From a virus, in the IMG/VR virus record IMGVR_UViG_3300009163_000052, positions 1 through 49,797 of that record: a stretch of DNA of 49,797 bases, one strand, 5' to 3'. Numbering within the stretch: the first letter of the stretch is position 1; every line of letters begins with the position of its first letter. Shown in pieces: positions 38,853-45,804 of this stretch. The position numbers were made by a program, and so were the translations under genes. The notes below the pieces were generated by a model. The model saw nothing but the letters and a program-made list of their open reading frames with translations, was not told the origin of the DNA and ran no database searches.

Positions 38853-39223
38853 CTATCTTTAACTATAACGCTTGTGCGATAGTTTCATCTAGATTCAGTC
38901 ACAATTCACCCGTTGCCGGGCAAATCATGACAAGAGCTTCATCTGAGTTCTTTTATCACACTGTGTTAAATGAGATTGCTGTTACAGCACGGAAGCGGTT
39001 AGCCGGTACTCCCTACTCAAGATTCGATCCAACGGATGCTATGTAATGCCCTAACAAGCGAACTTTACATAACCCTAGGTTGCTTTTTCTCAGAGCCTAG
39101 ATCTTTTGACACCTTAGGTTAGTGTCTTTCCCTGCAACACCCAAGCGTCTGACGGCACAGCACAACCTGTACAACCTCAATGGGAGTCGAGCAGCCTCGA
39201 CCAAACAACGTTGCTATGATTAA

Positions 39224-39736
39224 TTACTTGCAGAGGTCTTTGACGACGTCTGCGTTTAGTTCAAAAAATGTATCAAAGTCCATGAAGATCCATGAGCCTT
39301 GTTTAACAGTTTCGTACTGTACTGACTTTTCTATTTTGATTTGTGGGAGATGTTTGACTTCAAATGCTACAAAGGTGCCTTTGCGATTAAACTTCATGAA
39401 CAGTAGATTAAAGTCTCCAGGATCTGCAACGTCCATGCATTGCTCAATCCATGATTCTAAAATTTTAACTTGTCCTTGAAATAACTGATGAAACGGAAAG
39501 TCTTTATATGATTTACATTCGGCATTTAACTTTGGGAAACTTTGTCCTGGAACTATGTCGCCCTTGAAGTTGCGAATTTGGCCTTCGTGGAGAAATTGTT
39601 TACGAGCCTGGTTTTTGCCACCCACATAAGCACCCGAACCTGGAGCTCGGATAAACTTTTCGCCGTAGAGATTGGTTAAAAAGTCAGCAACCTGACGTTC
39701 GTAACTGTTTCCTTTGGCTTTACTGGGACTGGGCAT
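39224..39736 (-). CDS. PD-(D/E)XK nuclease, Holliday-junction-resolvase-like
   Basis: A 170-residue nuclease fold of the Hjc/VRR-like kind. Likely catalytic residues: Glu13 (GNSYERQVADFL), Asp60 (NFKGDIV), Glu73 and Lys75 (NAECKSYKDF). APGSGAYVGGKNQ and FHQLFQGQVK are also typical of this group. It may resolve recombination junctions or trim DNA during packaging, complementing gp46/gp47 upstream. T4 uses endonuclease VII (gp49) for that job; none is recognised here. No strong Shine-Dalgarno is visible, but MPSPSKAKGN is the expected family start. It lies 78 bases downstream of the radical SAM gene. Confidence 0.75.
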   Translation of the reverse strand: MPSPSKAKGNSYERQVADFLTNLYGEKFIRAPGSGAYVGGKNQARKQFLHEGQIRNFKGDIVPGQSFPKLNAECKSYKDFPFHQLFQGQVKILESWIEQCMDVADPGDFNLLFMKFNRKGTFVAFEVKHLPQIKIEKSVQYETVKQGSWIFMDFDTFFELNADVVKDLCK

Positions 39737-39814
39737 GTGTAGTAGTTATCTGCGCTCTGAGGAGTTGTAATATTTTTCAAAAAGATGCATTGGTGGTGCC
39801 ATAAGAGGTGAATT

Positions 39815-40675
39815 TTAACATAGTTCTTCTTCGCTTTTCCATTGATTAGTGAAGTTTGTTTGTTTTTTTACTGCCGCACAAGTGCTTTGACATATAGAAT
39901 GTGGCTTGGTAGCCCAGGATTTTTTAATATCATCAAACTGATCAAGCGTTGCCCCGTTTGGATAGCCTAGCCAACAGCAAGGATGTAACACACCCTTGGC
40001 AGAAAGGTACACACTGGATTCTTTTAAAGCCTGACACTCGATGTTTCCTTGTGCAATGCTGTTGACATAACCGCGTGGAGGATGTAAAAATTCCACAGGG
40101 TATGTGTTAAAGCGTCTACTAACTTTAACACGAAACCAACGGAAACACAACCTGCGAGCTAGATCTCTACAATCTTTTACTTGATGTTCGTTGTGTTCGT
40201 AGACCAACATTTCCCAGTGAGCACGGCCGCCTGCACGTATAAATGCTTCGGCGTTTTCCATGATCTTAGACCAGATGGTGTTAACTCTGTAGATGTGATT
40301 GGTATCTTCCAGTCCATCGAGACTCCAGATAACATAGTCGCGTTCTTGATTTAATAGCCCTGCAAGTTCTTGCCACCAGCCGATGTTACGCAGGCTACCA
40401 TTGGTGTTCATACCCAGCGTGATAGCAGGATTTACCTGCCGGAAGTAACGAAAGATTTCTAGTGTGTGCTGTCCTGCGGCAGGATCGCCATAGTCGCCAC
40501 ACATGAACATCTTGTCTAGGCCACGGATAGCTTCGTCGCTAAAGTGTCTTTGAACTTGTGCTAGTGTCAAATGATCTAGCTTGGTCTTATCAAAGGCAGG
40601 ATCTTGTTCGCGGGCACACTGAGGACAGGCTGCATTGCAGGCTGTAGTTGGCTCAATGTGAAGAACCTTGATCAT
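39815..40675 (-). CDS. radical SAM protein with SPASM-like C-terminal cysteines
   Basis: A 286-residue protein. The radical SAM cluster motif CxxxCxxC is at C13, C17 and C20 (CNAACPQC). MFMCGDYGDP (the GGE-like position) and LGMNTNGS follow in order. A C-terminal Cys-rich part (LHPCCWLGYP, then ICQSTCAAV) could bind a second iron-sulphur cluster as in SPASM proteins. The substrate is unknown; it lacks features of QueE and of anaerobic ribonucleotide reductase activators that I would recognise. Its start overlaps the dCMP deaminase stop by four bases (ATGA), so it is co-translated with nucleotide and recombination genes, suggesting a DNA- or nucleotide-linked reaction. Confidence 0.85.
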   Translation of the reverse strand: MIKVLHIEPTTACNAACPQCAREQDPAFDKTKLDHLTLAQVQRHFSDEAIRGLDKMFMCGDYGDPAAGQHTLEIFRYFRQVNPAITLGMNTNGSLRNIGWWQELAGLLNQERDYVIWSLDGLEDTNHIYRVNTIWSKIMENAEAFIRAGGRAHWEMLVYEHNEHQVKDCRDLARRLCFRWFRVKVSRRFNTYPVEFLHPPRGYVNSIAQGNIECQALKESSVYLSAKGVLHPCCWLGYPNGATLDQFDDIKKSWATKPHSICQSTCAAVKKQTNFTNQWKSEEELC

Positions 40676-41193
40676 AGTTTGCTTATTTCAACACCGGAGT
40701 TTTCAAGGAAGCGGACTCCCGAATCATCTCTATAGTTTTCACTATAGAATACACGACTAATGCCTGACTGATGAATGAGCTTGGCACACTCGATACAAGG
40801 AGCGTGAGTAACAAATAAGTCAGCCCCACTACCACTGTCATTAGACTTCGCCAGTTTTGCAATAGCGTTTGATTCAGCATGAAGTACCTCGGGCTTAGTT
40901 TTAAGACGATAGCGACTGATATACTCTTCGCCGTTCTTGTCCATGTAAATGCCTTCAAAAGGCCACTTTTCTTTGATTTCTTCTGGGTCTAACCAACCGC
41001 CTGCGCCGCGGTCCATCCACTCAACATTTTCGCAGTTGTTGTCCCATCCCGCAGGCATGCCATTCCATCCCATGGAAATAATGCGGCCGTCTTTGACAAC
41101 AACAGCGCCAACGTGTAGCCGTCGAGCATAGCTCATCTCTGCTACCCGGCGTGCAATGTCCATGTACAGTTCGTGATATCGGTGTAGTTTCAT
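40672..41193 (-). CDS. cd: dCMP deaminase
   Basis: Converts dCMP to dUMP, feeding thymidylate synthesis. 173 residues. Zinc ligands and catalytic Glu: H105-A-E107 and C133/C136 (APCIEC). GWNGMPAGW (42-50) matches the G-x-NG-x-P substrate loop. It is coupled by ATGA both to gp46 upstream and to the radical SAM gene downstream. With the dNMP kinase at 1.4-2.1 kb it gives the phage control over its nucleotide pool. Confidence 0.93.
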   Translation of the reverse strand: MKLHRYHELYMDIARRVAEMSYARRLHVGAVVVKDGRIISMGWNGMPAGWDNNCENVEWMDRGAGGWLDPEEIKEKWPFEGIYMDKNGEEYISRYRLKTKPEVLHAESNAIAKLAKSNDSGSGADLFVTHAPCIECAKLIHQSGISRVFYSENYRDDSGVRFLENSGVEISKL

Positions 41194-42959
41194 AGTGTTT
41201 CAACATCCGTGTTATAGCTGGTAAAGCCGTTTTCTTTGACCACGTGCAGGATACTGGACACGCGACTGCTGAGTTCATCTCTGTGGCTAACAAGCCAGAT
41301 ACTCTTTTGACGATCACGCGACATTTTCTTCAGCACACTCATGGCATTCTCAACACCACTGGCATCAAGTCCGTTGTCAATGAGTTCGTCAACAAACAAC
41401 AAGTTGATGGGTTGATATAAACTTTCCCAGACATCGCGGAATGCCCAGCTCAAGCTGAGAATAAGTCTATTGCGTTCACCACGTGATAGATTATCAAAGT
41501 CTAAGTCTCTACCCAACTCTGTGATTTCAACATTCAGGTCGTTTAGGAACTTGACTTGATGTGGCAAGCCCATCTTCTCTAGATAAAAACTCAAGCGTGA
41601 GTTCAGGTAGGTCAAGTTCTGCTCAATGATCTTCTTGCGAATAAACGAATCTTTGTTGGTCAGTAGTTTAAGCAAGAACTCTTGATGTTCTTGTAGTCTT
41701 GTGAGTTCGTTCATGGCATCGTAGCTGATTTCAACAATGGCCTGTTCGCTCATTTCAACAATTTGATCTGCATACGGATCAGCTTCTGCTTGTTTGGCAG
41801 TTAACTGAGTGCGTAGGCTGGCAATACTTGCTTGGTGTTTAAGCGCATCTGACTCGTTGTCATAGAATACCTTTGGTGCCCGGCCTAATGCGCCAATTTC
41901 AATCACAGCACCGTCAATGGTGCTGACGCTTTCTATATGTGCAGTAAGATTGGCAGTGGCTTCTTCAAGTTCTCGACGTTTAACAACCAATGTTTGTTCT
42001 TGGCGATCATCATGAAACGCTTGTCCACATGCATGACATTCGTGTTTGCTGAGACTCGCAATTTCTTTCTTGAGCTTGGCAATAATTTTATCTTCACGAT
42101 CACGATCTTGCTTGGCTCTAAGTGCAGCCGCCTGTAGATCCTGTAGATCTTTCTTGGTTTGATTGAACACAATCAAAGCACGATGTGCGGCAATCTCTGC
42201 GTCAATATTAATGTGCTCTAGGTCACTGATGCTTTGTGTTAAGGCATCAACATCTTCGTTGTGCTTCTTGATCCAAAGGCTTTGCCGGCGTTTGACGCTT
42301 TCGATCTGTTCAAGCATACGCCGGTTGGCTTCTTGCACAGCCTTGATACGCACATCCTCTGCACTAACAGCATCCTTTGTGCCACGCACTAGTTCTTTGA
42401 GAGAGTCAGCTTTTTCGCTGAGCAAGGTAATGCCCAACAACTGCTCAATGATCACACGCTGACCTCCAGCACCCAGGCTAAGGAACGGTTCAGTGTAGGT
42501 ATTGAGGGCTAGCACATACTTGAACATGTCGTGGCTCATGCCCAACATCTTTTCAATTTCTGCTTGTGTTTCGCGGCTGTCACCTTGACTTTCGTCTGTG
42601 ATGGCCTGTTCAATGTTGTTGATGTAAAACTTCAGTGTGTTTGGTTTGCGTCCACGCTCGATCTTGTAGCTTTGGCTGTTGAAGTCAAACTCTACTGTGA
42701 CCAACATGCCCTTGCTGTTGGTCTTGTTGATCAAGTTGTCTTTCTTGATGTTGGTTAGAGCCTGCCCGTACAAGCCGTAGCTCAAGGCATTGATGATACT
42801 GGTCTTGCCTGTACCATTACGTGCGCCTGTGTCGTCGCCACCTAGGTCTAGGTTCTCGCCCAAGACCAACACAAGGTCCTTGCGATCAAAGTTGATGGCC
42901 TGCGTGGAATTACCCACGCTCATGAAGTTTTTAACTGTAAGTGTTTTTACTTTAAACAT
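41190..42959 (-). CDS. gp46: recombination nuclease ATPase subunit, gp46-like (Rad50 family)
   Basis: SMC-like ATPase that with gp47 processes DNA ends for recombination-dependent replication. 589 residues. Walker A in GARNGTGKTSII (about 46-57), two coiled-coil arms separated by a zinc-hook CHAC (CxxC) in the centre, ABC signature LSRGERNRLILSLS, Walker B LLFVDELIDNGLD, and WLVSHRDEL as the H-loop. It overlaps the gp47 stop by one base (TAATG) and the deaminase start by four, so translation is coupled throughout. Same order as T4 (47 then 46). Confidence 0.95.
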   Translation of the reverse strand: MFKVKTLTVKNFMSVGNSTQAINFDRKDLVLVLGENLDLGGDDTGARNGTGKTSIINALSYGLYGQALTNIKKDNLINKTNSKGMLVTVEFDFNSQSYKIERGRKPNTLKFYINNIEQAITDESQGDSRETQAEIEKMLGMSHDMFKYVLALNTYTEPFLSLGAGGQRVIIEQLLGITLLSEKADSLKELVRGTKDAVSAEDVRIKAVQEANRRMLEQIESVKRRQSLWIKKHNEDVDALTQSISDLEHINIDAEIAAHRALIVFNQTKKDLQDLQAAALRAKQDRDREDKIIAKLKKEIASLSKHECHACGQAFHDDRQEQTLVVKRRELEEATANLTAHIESVSTIDGAVIEIGALGRAPKVFYDNESDALKHQASIASLRTQLTAKQAEADPYADQIVEMSEQAIVEISYDAMNELTRLQEHQEFLLKLLTNKDSFIRKKIIEQNLTYLNSRLSFYLEKMGLPHQVKFLNDLNVEITELGRDLDFDNLSRGERNRLILSLSWAFRDVWESLYQPINLLFVDELIDNGLDASGVENAMSVLKKMSRDRQKSIWLVSHRDELSSRVSSILHVVKENGFTSYNTDVETL

Positions 42960-43975
42960 TAAAGCTCGCGGTATATTTGTATTAGTAAGTTTGGATCGTA
43001 GAAGTCGCTTTCAATGTTGGTCAATTGATTGCTGACAATTTGGTCTACACTCTCAAACTTGATTTCGCCAGGAGCAAGGTCCACAGCATGTTCTTCGTTC
43101 TTGGCAGGAATCAAACTGAGTTCTCGTAGTTGATACTTGTTTACAAAAGTTTCTTTGATGAAGTTGGCTTCTTCGTAGCTAATGTCAATGTCAATATTGA
43201 CACGAATGTGAGCCTTGGGCTTTAACAGCGCATCTGCATTGTCAATCAAGCTGGCTAGACCAAGAATTCTATACTGCGGAGCGTCTGGCCAAGCAACAAA
43301 CTCAGGATCTTGCCCCCACTCTAAGATCATTGCGCCACGCTCGTCGTCGCCGGCATCGGCGTAGTTGTGCGGGAAGCAATTGCCCATGTAGGTAATGTTA
43401 CGATCAGTCTGCCGCTTATGGAAGTGTCCGGAGAACACATTCTCTACACCCTGGAAGTGTCCAGCACGTACTTCTCCAACTTCGGGCATCTTGACCATGG
43501 CATTCATGTAGAAGTTTGGCAGCTCAAAGTGCCCAAACATATACTTGTTGGTGTCTTTTTGCAGTCGCTTCCAGTCATCACCTACTAGCCAAGGCACTAT
43601 GGTTACATCGCCTTCTGTGTAAAAGTCGTTGACAATGTTGATGTTTGGAACATTACGTGCCCAGCTAACGCTTTGTGTATCGCGACGATCCCTGTAGTAG
43701 AGATCATGATTGCCGGGTATGAAGTGTACACGATCAAAGCCCTTGCTTAGTGCTTCTATGGCTTCAAGACTGTAGTTTAGTGTTAACACATTGATACTTG
43801 ATCGGTTGTTGTGCCAATCACCCAGGAAGATTGCAGTGTCGCATCCGCGCTCTCGCCCCAATGCAATAGCCCACTTGACGAAATTTAAACAGTCTTCGTT
43901 GTGGGTAACGCTATTGCCCTTAAGGCCAAAGTGGATGTCAGTGAAACAGATTGCTCGTTTGAATAGATTACTCAT
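42959..43975 (-). CDS. gp47: recombination nuclease subunit, gp47-like (Mre11 family)
   Basis: Metallophosphoesterase nuclease partner of gp46. 338 residues. Metal-binding motifs in order: TDIHFG, FLGDWHNN, PGNHDLYYR, and GHFHKRQ near residue 182. The length equals T4 gp47 (339). A small 6-bp hairpin (43996-44011) lies between it and the preceding gene. Confidence 0.95.
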   Translation of the reverse strand: MSNLFKRAICFTDIHFGLKGNSVTHNEDCLNFVKWAIALGRERGCDTAIFLGDWHNNRSSINVLTLNYSLEAIEALSKGFDRVHFIPGNHDLYYRDRRDTQSVSWARNVPNINIVNDFYTEGDVTIVPWLVGDDWKRLQKDTNKYMFGHFELPNFYMNAMVKMPEVGEVRAGHFQGVENVFSGHFHKRQTDRNITYMGNCFPHNYADAGDDERGAMILEWGQDPEFVAWPDAPQYRILGLASLIDNADALLKPKAHIRVNIDIDISYEEANFIKETFVNKYQLRELSLIPAKNEEHAVDLAPGEIKFESVDQIVSNQLTNIESDFYDPNLLIQIYREL

Positions 43976-43995
43976 TGTACCAGTATAACAGAAAT

Positions 43996-44011
43996 GTAGA
44001 CCAAGGTCTAC
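43996..44011. other. small hairpin GTAGAC-CAAG-GTCTAC before gp47
   Basis: A 6-bp perfect stem with a 4-base loop in the 44-base gap between the 272-residue gene and gp47. No T-run. It could adjust relative expression within the operon or be a processing site. Confidence 0.4.
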
Positions 44012-44019
44012 GATAATGA

Positions 44020-44838
44020 TTAACTAAAATTGTTCACGGATGGAAACTTTACGCCCGATAGCGCAAGCCCGCAGTGGGTTATCACTCGGTTGGTCATATA
44101 TTCATAGGCCGGCTGATGCTGGGCATTTACTAGGTCACAGACCTCTTGATAGTTGACAATCAGGTCTTGGTAACGATATGGATTTTTAACAACTTTAAGA
44201 TCTTCTCGTATTGCAAGGTCATCAAGTAGACAGAAGCTCACATGCTTGCTGAACATAGTTTTTAGTGCTATTAGTTGGTTGTAGTAATTTACCATTTCTT
44301 CCAGGTAGTCGCCTACTCTCTCAAGGTCAACGGTAATTGGGGGTAGCTGTTTGACTATGTCGGTGTTTCTTTTCAGGCTGCCGGGCAAATTAGTGGTTAT
44401 CATTACCCCGGGGGTAACTTTATTAATTTCTTTACTGCACACTATGTCAATTAAGTTTTTACGTGCAACACCAACTATATAACGTGAACGTAACAGCGTA
44501 TTCAGCAAAGGATGGTTCAATGTTAACCAATGCTCAAAGTGTACAAAATTGTTAATACCGTGTACTTCTTTAACAACATGAGTACCGGTTCTAGGCACAG
44601 TGTACACAACAGCTGGCAGCTCGTAGGATGCCACTGGGATATAAGGAGCAGTGAATTGCACTTCGTCAGCGGCCCACAGATGTTCAAACATACGCCCAAA
44701 CTCGGTGGGATCACTGAACTTGGTAAAAATTCCCGAATCTACAACTTTAACAATACGATTGGTCTTGGCAAGATTGTATACTTCAAGTATGGACGTATCT
44801 CCAGGGAAACTTATACCAATGGTTAACCTGTCACCCAT
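44020..44838 (-). CDS. unknown protein (272 residues), weakly sulfotransferase-like
   Basis: I do not recognise this protein firmly. It starts MGDRLTIGISFPGDTSI, and at about residues 81-90 has VYTVPRTGTHVV, which recalls the PAPS-binding P-R-T/S-G-S/T loop of sulfotransferases; the later SRYIVGVARKNLIDIVCSKE (about 117-136) could match the R-x-x-x-D-x-x-x-S helix. Key residues are not fully conserved, so this is a guess. It sits five bases after the gp55 stop and before gp47, in the middle of the early operon. No membrane segments or signal peptide. Confidence 0.5.
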   Translation of the reverse strand: MGDRLTIGISFPGDTSILEVYNLAKTNRIVKVVDSGIFTKFSDPTEFGRMFEHLWAADEVQFTAPYIPVASYELPAVVYTVPRTGTHVVKEVHGINNFVHFEHWLTLNHPLLNTLLRSRYIVGVARKNLIDIVCSKEINKVTPGVMITTNLPGSLKRNTDIVKQLPPITVDLERVGDYLEEMVNYYNQLIALKTMFSKHVSFCLLDDLAIREDLKVVKNPYRYQDLIVNYQEVCDLVNAQHQPAYEYMTNRVITHCGLALSGVKFPSVNNFS

Positions 44839-44843
44839 ATATA

Positions 44844-45716
44844 TTATTCTTCGCCGCCGCCGTCACCACCGCCACCACTGTTCCAGCCCCAATTGAGCTG
44901 ACGTGTGTAACTTGGACTTAGGCCGTTGGCTTCTAGGATGTCATCGCGAATGTTTTGATTCTTCTTTTCAATGTTTAAGATGCGTGTAAAGCTGTTGGTA
45001 ATGGTTGCTGTGTAGTAGGCAAAGGGATTCTGACTCTTGGACTCGTCAAACTGTAGACCAATCTGGCTCAACTGTAGCAGGGCCTGGCTACGCATTTCAT
45101 CGTTGTAGGTATAGCCGCGCCAGTTACTACGAGTGGCATAGCGTTCACAGAGCTTCATGAACATGTGCGCCAGCTTCTTGGTCATAGCGCCGTGTTCTCT
45201 GCTGAAGTGTCCGTTTTCCATGCCGCCAATCCAGTGACTCTTGCCCACAAGGAACGGCTCATCGTTTTCATCCAAACGATAGTGCCAGAATGGAGGGAAG
45301 TTCAACTTGACATGTGCCTTGGCTTCAGCCGGCAAGGTCACAATCTTTTCTAGCTCTGCATCGTCTTCGCTGGTGTCTTCAATTTCAATTTCTTCCAAGA
45401 GCTTTTTAGTCTTGCCGGCGTTCTTGGGCACCTTGGGAGGGGCAATTGGAATGTGTGTCCAGGTAGTGACACGGAACACAAGCTCAGTCTTGGGAATCTT
45501 CTTGTAGTCTACTTCTGTGCCTGTTTCGCGTTTAATACGGTCGGCTCGGGCTTCACGTGCGGCCTTGATGCTGGTCCTGTTGATCTTGTCCAGTGTTGGC
45601 AGAATAACATCAAATTGATGGTCGTTTTCAGGGTCGATAAACGAGCAGTACGTGGTCTTGCTTTTGTGAATTTCTTTCAAAATGTCACGATTGTTTAGAT
45701 AGTTAACCTTAGCCAT
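44844..45716 (-). CDS. gp55: late-transcription sigma factor, gp55-like
   Basis: Sigma factor that directs host RNA polymerase to TATAAATA late promoters. 290 residues (T4 185). The C-terminal half carries the sigma region-2-like signature: YNDEMRSQALLQLSQIGLQF, then DESKSQNPFAYYTATITNSF and RILNIEKKNQN. The N-terminal 140 residues, including an acidic patch LLEEIEIEDTSEDDAELEKI, are an extension not in T4. The protein ends in a Gly/Glu tail (NSGGGGDGGGEE) with no hydrophobic clamp-binding end like that of T4 gp55. GGAGG precedes the ATG. The gene heads an operon with its own sigma70-like promoter (45745-45773). Confidence 0.85.
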   Translation of the reverse strand: MAKVNYLNNRDILKEIHKSKTTYCSFIDPENDHQFDVILPTLDKINRTSIKAAREARADRIKRETGTEVDYKKIPKTELVFRVTTWTHIPIAPPKVPKNAGKTKKLLEEIEIEDTSEDDAELEKIVTLPAEAKAHVKLNFPPFWHYRLDENDEPFLVGKSHWIGGMENGHFSREHGAMTKKLAHMFMKLCERYATRSNWRGYTYNDEMRSQALLQLSQIGLQFDESKSQNPFAYYTATITNSFTRILNIEKKNQNIRDDILEANGLSPSYTRQLNWGWNSGGGGDGGGEE

Positions 45717-45744
45717 GTGTATTCGGCCTCCATAATATACTTAT

Positions 45745-45773
45745 ATTATACGCAGTGATAAGTATAAAAGCAA
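45745..45773 (-). promoter_or_regulatory. sigma70-like promoter for gp55 operon
   Basis: On the minus strand -35 TTGCTT (45768-45773), 17-base spacer, -10 TATAAT (45745-45750), 29 bases upstream of the gp55 start. The -10 is exact. It is the only gene set in the window with a clear host-type promoter, consistent with expression before the late phase. Confidence 0.55.
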
Positions 45774-45804
45774 GCATTGTCTTAACCAAAAGAGCAAAAC
45801 ATAT

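Larger units (their letters stand above)
38778..39223 (-). ncRNA. candidate structured non-coding RNA (446-base gene-free gap)
   Basis: A gap between two convergent genes, with no convincing reading frame. It holds many hairpins: GTCGAG/CTCGAC (39186-39201), TATGTAA/TTACATA (near 39039-39070), AACTAT-CGC/GCG-ATAGTT (near 38863-38886), 38802-38820, and a 15-bp hairpin at 38898-38931 capped by GCAA on the minus strand. In the latter, four G-U pairs form only when read on the minus strand (A-C mismatches on plus), which points to a minus-strand RNA. I find no tRNA, tmRNA or RNase P core. It may be an extended 3' region of the nuclease transcript or a stand-alone RNA. The class is unknown. Confidence 0.4.

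Noticed and set aside
38940-39060. tRNA or tmRNA in the non-coding gap
   Set aside because: TTCGATC resembles a T-loop, but flanking bases do not pair as a T-stem, no acceptor stem or anticodon arm can be built, and there is no tmRNA tag frame or alanyl-type end.
38778-39223. Group I intron
   Set aside because: A CTCAGAGCCTAGAT string loosely recalls the R element, but I find no matching S element, and neither flank is an interrupted gene.
39180-39479. Plus-strand frame across the 3' part of the nuclease gene
   Set aside because: Opposite strand of a gene with intact catalytic motifs; no recognisable domain.
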